DNA of 64,000 nt, taken from Aurantiochytrium sp. KH105. Lineage: Eukaryota; Sar; Bigyra; Thraustochytrida; Thraustochytriidae. Under the pieces are notes generated by a model. That model worked only from the letters and a program-made list of their open reading frames with translations, did no database searches and was not told the origin of the DNA. The position numbers were made by a program, and so were the translations under genes. This document shows positions 9,748 to 19,663 of this stretch, piece after piece. Position 1 is the stretch's first letter. Each line of letters begins with the position of its first letter. The stretch lies in assembly GCA_003116975.1 (NCBI GenBank), contig BGKB01000164.1, positions 93,829-157,828 of the forward strand, read 5' to 3'.

Positions 9748-11313
9748 ATGACGGTCGGGTACGACGAGGAGATCCCGTTTGAAAAGGTCCGCGCGCACAA
9801 CAAGCCGGACGACGCCTGGTGCGCGATCCATGGACACGTGTACGATGTGACCAAGTTTGCGAGCGTCCACCCGGGCGGCGACATCATTTTGCTGGCCGCG
9901 GGCAAAGAAGCCACCGTGCTGTACGAGACATACCATGTGCGCGGCGTCTCGGATGCGGTGCTGCGCAAGTATCGCATTGGCAAGCTTCCCGACGGCCAGG
10001 GAGGCGCGAACGATAAGGAAAAACGGACGCTCTCGGGCCTCTCCTCGGCCTCGTACTACACGTGGAACAGCGATTTCTACAAGGTGATGCGCGAGCGGGT
10101 CGTGGCGCGCCTCAAGGAGCGGGGCGTGGCGCGGCGCGGCGGCTATGAGCTGTGGACCAAGGCGTTTCTCCTGCTCGTGGGCTTTTGGTCGTCCTTGTAC
10201 CTCATGTGCACCTTGGACCCGTCCTTTGGCGGCATTTTCGCAGCCATGTCCCTGGGCGTTTTTGCCGCCTTTGTGGGCACATGCATCCAACACGATGGCA
10301 ATCACGGCGCCTTTGCGCAGACGCGATGGGTGAACAAGGTTGCTGGCTGGACGCTGGACATGATCGGCGCCAGTGGCATGACGTGGGAGTTCCAGCACGT
10401 GCTCGGCCACCATCCGTACACGAACCTGATCGAGGAGGACAATGGCCTGCAAAAGGTGAGCGGCAAGAAGATGGACACACAGACGGCGGATCAGGAGAGT
10501 GACCCGGACGTGTTTTCGACGTACCCGATGATGCGTCTTCACCCGTGGCATCAAAAGCGCTGGTACCATCGTTTCCAGCACATCTATGGACCCTTTATCT
10601 TTGGCTTCATGACCATCAACAAGGTCGTCACTCAGGATGTGGGCGTGGTCCTTCGCAAGCGTCTCTTTCAGATCGACGCCGAGTGCAGATACGCCAGCCC
10701 CTTGTACGTGGCTCGTTTCTGGATCATGAAAGCCCTCACCGTGCTGTATATGGTCGGGCTTCCCTGCTATATGCTCGGTCCGTGGCAAGGCCTCAAGCTC
10801 TTTGCTATTGCGCATTTTACGTGCGGCGAGGTGCTCGCGACCATGTTCATTGTGAATCACATCATTGAGGGCGTCTCGTACGCTTCAAAGGACGCGGTGA
10901 AGGGAACGATGGCGCCCCCCAAGACGCTCCACGGTGTCACGCCGATGCACGAGACGCGCGAAGAGGCATCTGCCCAGGCGTCAAAGGCGGGCACTGCGGT
11001 CAAGTCCGTCCCGCTTGACGACTGGGCCGCCGTACAGTGTCAGACTTCTGTGAATTGGAGTGTGGGATCGTGGTTTTGGAACCACTTTTCTGGAGGTCTC
11101 AATCACCAGATCGAGCATCATTTGTTCCCTGGCCTGAGCCATCAGACGTACTATCACATTCAGGACGTCGTAGAGTCTACGTGTGCCGAGTATGGCGTTC
11201 CGTATCAGCACGAGGCCTCGCTGTGGTCTGCGTACTGGAAGATGCTTGAGCATCTTCGTCAACTTGGCAACGAAGAGGTGCATGAGGCGTGGCAGCATGG
11301 GACGCGGGCTTGA
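9748..11313 (+). CDS. Delta-4 fatty acid desaturase (cytochrome b5 fusion)
   Basis: This 521-residue front-end desaturase introduces the delta-4 double bond, converting docosapentaenoate (22:5 n-3) to docosahexaenoate (22:6) in the ER membrane. The N-terminal cytochrome b5 domain carries heme motif HPGG at 41-44. The three histidine boxes are HDGNH (182-186), HVLGHH (217-222) and the front-end variant QIEHH (454-458). Hydrophobic segments flank the boxes. From memory it matches the Thraustochytrium delta-4 desaturase (519 aa) almost throughout, differing mainly in the linker near 400-415. The start at MTVGYDEE matches that enzyme; upstream in-frame codons lack an ATG. A 5'-UTR intron is likely. 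Some thraustochytrids make DHA with a PKS-type PUFA synthase instead, so this gene alone does not prove a complete desaturase pathway. Confidence 0.95.
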   Translation: MTVGYDEEIPFEKVRAHNKPDDAWCAIHGHVYDVTKFASVHPGGDIILLAAGKEATVLYETYHVRGVSDAVLRKYRIGKLPDGQGGANDKEKRTLSGLSSASYYTWNSDFYKVMRERVVARLKERGVARRGGYELWTKAFLLLVGFWSSLYLMCTLDPSFGGIFAAMSLGVFAAFVGTCIQHDGNHGAFAQTRWVNKVAGWTLDMIGASGMTWEFQHVLGHHPYTNLIEEDNGLQKVSGKKMDTQTADQESDPDVFSTYPMMRLHPWHQKRWYHRFQHIYGPFIFGFMTINKVVTQDVGVVLRKRLFQIDAECRYASPLYVARFWIMKALTVLYMVGLPCYMLGPWQGLKLFAIAHFTCGEVLATMFIVNHIIEGVSYASKDAVKGTMAPPKTLHGVTPMHETREEASAQASKAGTAVKSVPLDDWAAVQCQTSVNWSVGSWFWNHFSGGLNHQIEHHLFPGLSHQTYYHIQDVVESTCAEYGVPYQHEASLWSAYWKMLEHLRQLGNEEVHEAWQHGTRA

Positions 11314-11666
11314 AAAAGACGCTGGGCGTTCCATTTCCCGAGAATCAAACAATTATGTCAAGTCAACGAAAAATCTAGGAAAAGAGGAGAGACAACCGTT
11401 CAATTCTTTTCTTGTTTTTATTTTTTTGCTTTTTTGGGGGGAAAGGGGGGGGGGGGAGGGGGGAGGGGATCTGCTTGTTCGCTCGTTTGTGTGTTTGTTT
11501 GTACCGTTTGTTTGTTCTTCTTCACTTCACATCATGTGTTGCATGCACAACGATCCAGAGCAGATCACTGGAATATAGAATTTAAAGACATCAAAAAAAA
11601 GTCTCCTCCTCTTTTAGTCGTCTTCCATCGTCCACAGCGCGCGTGCGTGCGTGCATGCGGATTAAA
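11314..11666. other. Convergent 3' region with G/T homopolymer tracts
   Basis: This lies between the 3' ends of the desaturase and AP2 genes. Bases 11405-11530 contain runs of T, a G-rich run (11438-11468) and GTTTGTTT repeats. The G-rich run could form a G-quadruplex on the plus strand. No ORF is supported. Confidence 0.5.
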
Positions 11667-12816
11667 TCAGAACTCGCCCTCCTCGTCGGACGAAAGAGAC
11701 TTGGGTGGACTCAAGGTATTTGCACGGAGCCACTCGGTGACGACGCGCCCCGCCTCGTCCTCGAGGACAAACGAACCAAGGTGGACGATACGACCATCGT
11801 GCCAGACGCGGGCAATCCAACGCCTATCGCGTCGGTGCCATGTCACCCCGTGGTATTTGGAAGAGCCTCGCTTTGACTTTCGTAATTTTGGGCACGCCCA
11901 TGCAGTTTTTTCCTTTTGATCGAAATCATTCAGCTTTCGCTTGAGCATCTGCGTCTCGCTGCCTTCGAGGCCCTTGCGTGAGCTGGTAGCACCCGATGAT
12001 GATCCGGAGTGATGACTTTCATGCTCCGAGAGATTGTTAAATTTTTGTTCAGCCACAGGCATCATCTGTGCGAATTGCTGAGGGACAAACTGCTGGCCTT
12101 GTTGTTGCAAGACAACCTGCCCTGTTGGCGAGGATGTCAAAAACATTTGGGGCGCATACATTTGCGCCTGTTGCGGCTGGTTCTGCTGTGGCATGTTTTG
12201 CTGCTGTGGCATGTTTTGCTGCTGAGACAGCTGGGATGCCGGAACGAGATAGATACCGCCCTGCGGGCTCTGTACGCTCACGTATCCGCATGGCACTGAA
12301 ATTTGTTGGGCCGGGCCCATTATGAACTGTTGTTGATTTGGCATTGCCCCGTACTCGTTTTGCCCTTGTACGGGGGTGTTGCCGTTCATGACGAGGCCTC
12401 CTTCTCCGCCTTGCGGCTGGTATTGCACAAATTGAGGCATCATCCCATTGTTGTTGCCCTGAAAGTTTATTGGCTGTTGGCCTGAGAAGGTGGTCGTTTG
12501 CGGTTGTGGCATCGATTGAAATACTTGCGTCTGCGATGGCTGAAACTGCTGTTGTTGCACCTCTTGGAAGCCCTGAAAGTTTGAAGAATTTGATTGGGGC
12601 TGAAAAGCGAATTGTTGTTGCTGTTGTTGTTGTTGTTGTTGTTGTTGTTGCTGCTGCTGCTGCTGCATGGGTTGCTGCTGCTGCTGCATGGGTTGCTGCT
12701 GCTGCTGCATGGGTTGCTGCTGCTGCTGCTGCATGGGTTGTTGTTGTTGTTGTTGTTGTTGCATGGTTTGCTGCTGCCATACACCTTGTTGTTGTTGTTG
12801 TTGTGGTGGTGGTGGC

Positions 12817-12861
<45 letters not shown>

Positions 12862-13514
12862 GGAAGCAAAACAGGCGAGGGCTGTTCCTGAGGTGACGAG
12901 TGTTGAGATGGTGTTGATTGTTGCTGCGGCGATGGCGTTTGTTGCTGCATGGGCATCATGATAACTTGAGACTGTGGCTGCGAATGCGAATGCGATTGTA
13001 TTGATTGTTGTTGTTGTTGCATTTGCTGGGGCTGTCGTGTTTCGTGTTGTTGCTGTGATTGCTGCTGGTCTTGCGAGGTCGGGGAGTCTCGATGTGAACT
13101 TGGTGTAGACCAGGGCTGACCGCGACGCTCGAATTGTTGTTTGAGGAGCTGCTGCAAACGCTGGATTTGGTCATGGTTGAACGTTTGTGACGGCTCGGTA
13201 AACGCAGGGGCCTGCGATCCTCGTTCTGTGCTGTCGCTGACGCTTTTTCCGCTCAAAGATCGATCGTAGGCCGCGAAGCGGTTGCTGACCATGTTTCCCG
13301 GTGCCTTCCACACGACGCCGGCGTTTTGATATGCATCGCGTGGAACGCGTGTCGAGTTGGAGTTTTCAAAGACGGGCGGGCCAACGCAACTCATTGGTGC
13401 GTTGGACGTGCTTCGTTGCCGATGTTGGTGTTGGTGGTTTCGATGCTGATGGCTTGACGACGTGCTCTGCGTATGCCGCAAACCCTGGCTCGTCGTCTGC
13501 GTCTGCGTCTGCAT
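11667..13514 (-). CDS. AP2-domain protein with very long polyglutamine region
   Basis: The frame encodes 615 residues. About residues 150-300 are dominated by glutamine, with runs of up to about 18 Gln broken by PM and P, and Gln-rich sequence continues to about 490. Near the C-terminus, residues 552-598 form an AP2/ERF-type DNA-binding fold: SKYHGVTWHRRDRRWIARVW, then a HLGSF turn and an EDEAGRVVTEWLR helix. AP2 domains are best known in plants and apicomplexans and also occur in stramenopiles. A Gln-rich activation region plus one DNA-binding domain suggests a transcription factor in the nucleus. A short conserved-looking segment (AYQNAGVVWKAPGN) lies near residue 62. The ATG at 13514 is in frame. 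The polyQ length may be polymorphic. It is convergent with the desaturase; co-regulation is not shown. Confidence 0.8.
12611..12860. repeat. CAA/CAG coding microsatellite (polyQ)
   Basis: On the minus strand these are mixed CAA and CAG codons in tandem. Three to four short CAG blocks each end in CCCATG, giving repeated Gln-rich PMQQQQQ units. The synonymous mix of CAA and CAG suggests selection or homogenisation of the peptide rather than a fresh DNA expansion. Confidence 0.8.
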
Positions 13515-14742
13515 ACTCCTCCCAAAGGGGGTCTGCTTCCGCGTGGCCTATGAACGTACGTTCGCTCCTACGCTCCTACGCGTCTACGCACGCTCGCACG
13601 CCAGGCTGCCGCGGGCTCCAGCCGCCTTCACTAAAGTCCGAGAGAAGCCGAGGTCAGGCGCGGTGCTGGTGGCCGGCGCTTGTTCCCTGCTTGCTCGCTT
13701 GCTTGCTTTGTTACCCTATTCGCCGACGCAAGGAAGAGAGAGAGAGAAAGGGGCGAGACGAGCGCGCAAGGTCTTCGCCTCTCCGCTCTGCGCGCCGGGT
13801 ACTGCCGGCCCTGTGCGTGGGCGCGCAGAGCGCGCGCCCTTCCGCGTCGCCTCTCACGCGCAGACGCGCGAGCACAGCCCGGCTGCCCGGGTGGGTAGGG
13901 CGGGGCGCCCAGCCAGGGGAGGCTAAGCCACGCTGCCTCGGCGCCTTATTTGCCGATCTGGCACGTCCAGGTCTGGGCCTGGCTGGCGGAGGGAGGGAGG
14001 GAGCGAGCGCGGGAGGGCGTCCGCGCGCGGGCAGGCTGGTCTCGAGGCCGGCCGTGGTCTGCGCGCGCTTGCTCGCTCTCTCGCTCGCTCGCGCGCTTCT
14101 TCGCTGCGTCCGCGTGGACCTCTCGCGGGCGCCGGCCGCTGCTGTTGCTTGACTTTGGAGTTTGTTGACATTTTGCTAGCGCTCCTTTCTGCTTTTCCGC
14201 TTCTCGCTTTCTTTCTTTCTTTTTTCTTTACTTTTTTCTTTTCCCTTTTTTTTTTTCCCCGCAGACTTCCCCCTTTCTTTCCTTCTTTCGCGCCATTTTC
14301 TTCTTCTCTCTAAACCCTTCTCCCTCCCTTCTTTCTCTGCAGGGCCTCGCGACAGAAACTCGCCTATCTCTCCCGCCTCGCTGCGGGGACCAACTCCACT
14401 GCGCCCGCAACCCTTCCGCCAGACTCCACTGCGGAGCCCGCCCCACAACAGCTGCGGGGCGGCCCGAGCCGAGCCGTCCGCTGCCCCCCTCTCTCTCCGC
14501 CGTCGGTCGCCTACCGCCCTCAACCCGCGGCCTTTCGCCTCCCGTCTTTCTTTGCGCTCCCATCTGCGCTCGCCCGCACCGCTTCTGCCCCGCCCTGCCC
14601 TGCCCTGCCCTCGCCCGCACGCTCGCTCGCTTCCCTTCCTTCTTTCTTTCGCACCTTCGCTCTGGCCTCGGTCGCCGCCGGCGTTCAATTTGCCGGCCTA
14701 GCTTCGTGAAAACTGGCAGGAGCTCGGCCGGCCACGCGGATG

Positions 14743-14862
14743 CAGCTGGCCGGCCAGCTGGCTGGCTGGCTGGCTGCGTACCGGCCATGGCGGCTGGGCA
14801 TGCTGGCATGCTGGCTGGCTGGCATGCTGGCTGGCTGGCATGCTGGCTGGCTGGCTGCCGCC
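14743..14862. repeat. GGCTGGCT / GGCATGCT tandem array
   Basis: The tetranucleotide GGCT is repeated with interspersed GGCATGCTGGC units over about 120 bases. A shorter GGCT array recurs at 15464-15500. Both lie in non-coding DNA. Confidence 0.75.
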
Positions 14863-16003
14863 CCTGGCCCGCCTGCGCGCGACGAGCGAGGTAAGCAAGC
14901 AAGCCAGCAAGCAAGCGAGCGAGCGAGCGAGCGCTGCTACCTCGCTCACCATGGTTGCTCGCTGCCCGCGTCCGCGCTCGCTCGGCCCCTCCACTCGACG
15001 CTCTTGACGCGGCCAGGCCCCGGCCAAGCCCGAGGCAAGCGATCGTGAGCGAGCGAATAGACCCAGTAGGCGACCCCGACAGCCCCGTGCCCGCGGCGGC
15101 CGCGCGGAGGTCTGACAAAGCTGCCCGCTCTGGTCTGGCGCGCGTCGCCGCTGTGTGGGCGTCAGTGGCAGCTCCGCCTGGCCTCGGAAGGCCCCGCAGC
15201 GACCCTCCTCCCGTTCCCCCCACCCGACCTCTGGGGCTGGCATGACATGCGTTTTTTGCCGTACTCCCCGATTGATTTCTCCGGCCCTTCAGGGCCAGTG
15301 GCGCTGTGTGGCCGCCGCGCCGACCGATCCGCGTTCCCCTCAGACCCACGCCGAGCCCGGGCAGGAAAGGAGGGGGAGCATGCCAGAGGGACATGAGGGA
15401 GAGCGGGAGAGAGGGAGAGGTCCGTGCCGCCGCCTCCGGCAGCTAGCTCGCTGGCTGCCTGTCTGGTGGCTGGCTGGCTGGCTGGCTGGCTTGCTGGCTG
15501 GGGTCCCGGCCGCACGTCTCTGCCTCTGAGGCAGGCTTTGCTTTCGACTGCGTCGCCCCTCCTAGACCAGCAGCGAGCGCCAATGGAGTACAGACCGGCG
15601 CAAGCGCTGTCGCTAAAGCGTTCACCCATTCGACTCGAGGCGTTGGAAAGCCGTAGAGGCGCATGCGTTGGCGGCCTTGCCGGGATCCGCCGTATTTACC
15701 GATGCGGGTCTGGCGGAAGAACCTAGTCGGGCCCTTTGCTCCCACACCTCCTCACATCGCTTCGGCTTTTTCTTTACGAAGCGCCCCATCTGCGGGGGTC
15801 CAGCCGTGGGGGCCGTCCGCATCCTTGCTATTCTTGATCTAGTCAGTATCATAGGACTCTCGATCGGAGCTCTCGGCGAAATCCGGCCCCACTCCCCCGC
15901 AGTGCCTTCGGTCTGCGCGATGCTCGCTTGTTGGTCGTCTGCGTGCTCGCCTCCGCGCTTTCCCCCTGTCCGCCAACGCGCGTTCTCCCTCTACCTCTGG
16001 CTC

Positions 16004-16115
16004 GTTCGTTCGCTCGTTCGTTCGTTCATTCGTTCCTTCGTTCGTTCGTTCGTTTGTTTGTTTGGTTGTTTTTTTGTTTGTTTGTTCTGTTTGTTTGTTT
16101 GTTTATTTGTTCGCT
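16004..16115. repeat. TTCG to TTTG tetranucleotide tract
   Basis: Tandem TTCG units grade into TTTG units over about 110 bases, giving a strand-asymmetric T+G-rich stretch. Confidence 0.75.
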
Positions 16116-16425
16116 GGCCACGCGGCATCATACTGCTCGTTCGTGGTGGCTGGCAGTGGCTGCAGCACAGCCAGCAGCCGGCCAGTCATGCAGCAAGATC
16201 AAATTTTTCGCGGCGACAATTTGCCTTTGGTCGGTCGAAGACGCAACACAGCGAAGCCAAAGCCAGCTGAGCTCGCCTCTGCGTCTCTGCCAGCAAGGCG
16301 CAGCTTCCCCCCTCCCAACACCTCCTCAACTTTTGCCGCCGCCGCAGCCAGCCAGCCTGCGTTCCTTCCTTCATCACGACCGACAGCGCTGCGACTGCGA
16401 ATCGAAGTAGGCCTAGTAACGAATT

Positions 16426-16450
16426 GACTCGACTCGACTCGACTCGACTC
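16426..16450. repeat. (GACTC)5 pentanucleotide array
   Basis: Five perfect tandem copies of GACTC. It is one of several pentanucleotide arrays in the long divergent gaps of this window. Confidence 0.85.
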
Positions 16451-17250
16451 CGCGGCACGCGTCAGGAACAGCCGCTCCTCGCCAGGTCGCTCTCGCTGCG
16501 CTGCAGCTGCGCACGCAGCAGCAGCAGCTACTGCTATGATTAGAGGATCTCAACGCCCTTCACCCACCCCCATCCCCCCGTGCCCCCACATTGCCGCTGC
16601 GGGATTGGCGCGGCTGGTCGGCCGGGAGGCAGGTTGCGCCGCCCTCTCGCCAAGGGTGAGGAAGGGAGCAGCAGCTGCAGCTGATGGCTGGCAGAGGGCA
16701 GGCCAGGCCAGGCCCGGGGAGCCAACATCACAGTGCATGCAGCAGACGAAGCGGGGGCTGAGGCACAGGCACAGGCAGGCAGAGAGGCAGACAGGCGGAA
16801 AGGAAGCAGGCAGAAGAAGCACGCCGGGCCCTCTTTACATCATTCACTTTTTTCTTTCAATCTCCCTCTCTCACTCACATTTTCCTCCTCTCACTCTCCT
16901 TCTCCCCGTATCGACCAACTGACCAATCTATTATCCCGCCTCCCTCAGCGTCGCCCTCAGCGCGGAGAGGAGCGGGGGAGCGTTGCGTGACTTCGCTCAA
17001 CGTCGCTTGAGTGGTCGGTCAGCCCGGAGCCTCTTCAAGATCAAGTTGTGAAGGCGCGCTTCGCTGTCACACTCAGTAATTCTACCGCATCGCCTTGCCG
17101 TTGGTCCTCCCTCGCCGCTGACCGCCCTGCACCCTACTCACCATGGTCACTGCCCTGCACACCACTGCCGCTGCAGGCACGCACCGTGAGCGGCGGTACT
17201 CGCGCTGGCCTCTGTCGCTGTGGCTTTGGCCGCCGCCCCGCCCGCGACGG

Positions 17251-17321
17251 GCCGCACCGCACCGCACCGCACGGCACCGTACCGCACCGCACCGCACCGC
17301 ACCGCACCGCACGGCACCGCA
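17251..17321. repeat. ACCGC pentanucleotide array
   Basis: Near-perfect tandem ACCGC units, a few changed to ACGGC or ACCGT, span about 70 bases in two blocks. Confidence 0.8.
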
Positions 17322-18238
17322 TGGCGCGTTATATTATCGCTCCGCGTCTCTCCTCGCCTCCTCTCGCGGCAGCATGTATCTATTGCCTTGCCTCGCCTTG
17401 CTTGACCTGCCTCGCCCGGCCGGCTGGTTGGTCGCGGGTTGGCCGGCAATTTGGCCCACAGCTCGTGGCGCTCGACGTGCGTCGCCCTCGCGGTGAAGCG
17501 ACCCGAGATGGCGAAAAGACCAGTAGACCCTTCCTCCCTCTCTGCCCGTACCAACCGCACTGATGCACCTACGCCCCCCAACTTTTCAGTGTGGCCGGCC
17601 ACAGCCCAAAGTTTAAACGGTGAATCAAGGGGCTGTGTCATCCCACAACCCGCGTCGGAGGTACCGCAGCTACATGCGCGCGGAGCATCGCGGAACATCG
17701 CAAAGCAGCGTCGCCGCCGGACCGCCCCCCCCTTCCTCCACAGCTCACCGCCGCCCACCGCAGATGAACAAACCGAGGCCGTCAGAGCGGCGCGCGCGCC
17801 CCCGCCGGCCGGCCGACCGGCCCACCAGCCCACCAGCCATGCAGCTATTCGTCCGCACTACCGCGTCCGACCAGGCACCATGGCCAGTCGGGCGCCCTCC
17901 TAGCGCGCCGTTGCCCGGTGGTAAGCCCGCCCCGCCGGGCCTGTTCCCCCCCCCCCCCAGACACCTGCCCTCAGCGCCGCAGCTTTACTCAGAGGGCTCG
18001 GCGCGGTGCGGGGAAGCTGTTGCGGAGATACGGGGCCACTGTGGGCGCCGCCGCGGTTAGCGCTAGCGTTCCTAGCATGCCCCCCTTGTAGCCCCTCTCG
18101 CGTAGAGACTGCGTGCCCCCCGCTGCCGGCCGCATCGCGATCATCACAAGGATTAGAAAAAAAGAAAAAAAGAAAAAAAAAGGAAAAAAAGGATAGGAGA
18201 CCTAGATCGATTGAGCGAGCGCGCCGAGGACGGGGACG

Positions 18239-19293
18239 ATGGCGCAGGAGGACGTGCCCGAGTCGCTGGACGAGGCCTTCGAGGCGCTCGAGTTCAGGTT
18301 CCTCCTCAATCTGCCCGAGCAGGAGCTCGAGACGGCGGACCGCCTCTTCTTTCAGATCGAGCAGGTAAGTCGCACGAAAACGCGGAAACGGAGGCGGCCT
18401 GGCACAGCGCGGGTGGCGACGGCGGGCGGCTGGAGAGGCAGGCGGGCTGACGGCGCGCGCCCCGCGAGCAGGCGCACTGGTTCTATGAGGACTTCCTCGC
18501 CGATAAACACAGCCATCTGCGGCACTTCTCAGAGCTGAGAGTCTTCGCGCAGGAAATGTTTAACCGCTGCGACACGCTCAAGCCTCTACGCTCGCACTTT
18601 GGCCAGCTCTACGATCAATTCAGGGAATATAGAGCCCGCATTCCTGTCTACGGTGCAGTGCTCCTCAACCAGGACATGACTCGCGTACTCCTGGTCAAAG
18701 GCTTCAAGGGAAACTCGTGGGGGTATCCCAAGGGCAAGGTCAACCAACACGAGGAAGATGTTACCTGCGCCGTTCGCGAGGTCTACGAAGAAATTGGCTA
18801 CAACTGTGAGGGCATGATCCACCCAAAGGACTATGTCGAGTTTCCCACGAAAAAGGGACAGGGAAAGTACATGAAGCTCTTCATCGTTCGCGGCGTTGAT
18901 GAGTCCTTCAACTTTGGTCCACGGGTGCGCAAGGAGATCGCAGGCATCCAATTCTTCAACGTGTCTGAGCTCCCCTTCACAAAGGAGCAGGCAAACAAGA
19001 GTGGGAACAAGTTCTGGGGGCTTCACCACTTCACCTCCCAGCTCGTCAAATGGATCCAAAAGCAGCGTGCTCAGGATCGCCGCGCTCGTTCGAATGGAAA
19101 GACCCGCGGAAGTGAAGCACCCTCGGATAAAAAGACCTTGAATAACAAAGATGCCGCGACGCCACCCTCGGTCCCCGAGCCGGCGCCTTCTACGTCGCCG
19201 TCGACGCCAGCGCTGGACTCGCACATGCCGAAGCTCTTTGCGGTTGACGTTAGTGCTGTCATGGCCTCCATGGAACCCTTTCTCACCGCATAA
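18239..19293 (+). CDS. DCP2: mRNA-decapping enzyme 2 (DCP2), two exons
   Basis: Exon 1 (18239-18364) gives 42 residues and exon 2 (18472-19293) gives 273, for a total of 315 residues. DCP2 is the Nudix hydrolase that removes the m7G cap from mRNA in cytoplasmic P-bodies with DCP1. The splice restores the DCP2 box A motif AHWFYEDF at 43-50. The Nudix box is perfect: G130-x5-E136-x7-REVYEEIG (144-151), with catalytic Glu148 and Glu149. The regulatory N-terminal helical domain (1-95) is also typical. The C-terminal about 60 residues are Pro/Ser/Thr-rich and end in an LFAVDV segment that might be a short linear motif. It is shorter than yeast or human DCP2, lacking a long disordered tail. It is convergent with VPS16. 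Confidence 0.93.
18365..18471 (+). other. Phase-0 spliceosomal intron in DCP2
   Basis: The donor GTAAGT follows codon 42 (GAG CAG) and the acceptor is GCGAGCAG. The length is 107 bp. Removing it joins the N-terminal helical domain directly to box A in frame, which strongly supports it. It is the only coding intron I can demonstrate here. Confidence 0.9.
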
Positions 19294-19663
19294 AAAGGGT
19301 AATTCTAAAATGCTTTGTCTTGCACACCTTTGACAAAAAAATTATAGAGGTCGCCTTCTCCCGTGGGCGCGAGTCCAAACTTCAATGACATGTTCTGATT
19401 CGAGAAAAGATCGCCGTCTGCCTCCATCTCTACTCTGTTTGAACGAAACGAACATCTTTCATTCATACGGCTGATAAGAAATAATGACTCGCTCACTCCA
19501 CAAAACAAGATTTCGTCTTCTCTTTATGGTCGAATTGTTGCCAAAGACACTTCCCCCCGTTACAAAGCCAACAAAACAATCAACATTGGTTATCACGACC
19601 TTTCTACACCTCTGACATTGCTCAAGAGGAATGAATCAAAATCAGCTCCACCTACTACACAGA
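19294..19663. other. Convergent 3' region DCP2 / VPS16
   Basis: This A+T-richer gap of about 370 bases is presumably the 3' UTRs and polyadenylation signals. No ORF is supported. Confidence 0.5.

Larger units (their letters stand above)
13515..18238. other. 4.7-kb gene-poor divergent region, AP2 / DCP2
   Basis: I see no convincing gene here. The longest frames (for example minus 14228-15394) are Ala/Arg/Gln-rich low-complexity shadows of G+C-rich repeats. The region holds pyrimidine-rich runs (14170-14345), GGCTGGCT arrays, a TTCG/TTTG tract, a GACTC pentamer array, an ACCGC array and an A/G-rich tract (18151-18197) just before DCP2. It presumably contains both promoters and 5' UTRs. An unspliced small gene or ncRNA cannot be excluded. 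Confidence 0.5.

Noticed and set aside
9190..10860. 556-codon minus-strand frame over the delta-4 desaturase
   Set aside because: It is a shadow of the desaturase coding strand, with no recognisable domain or conservation-like pattern.
14228..15394. 388-codon minus-strand frame in the AP2/DCP2 gap
   Set aside because: The composition is Ala/Gln/Pro/Ser/Arg from GGCT and GGAG repeats, with no domain.
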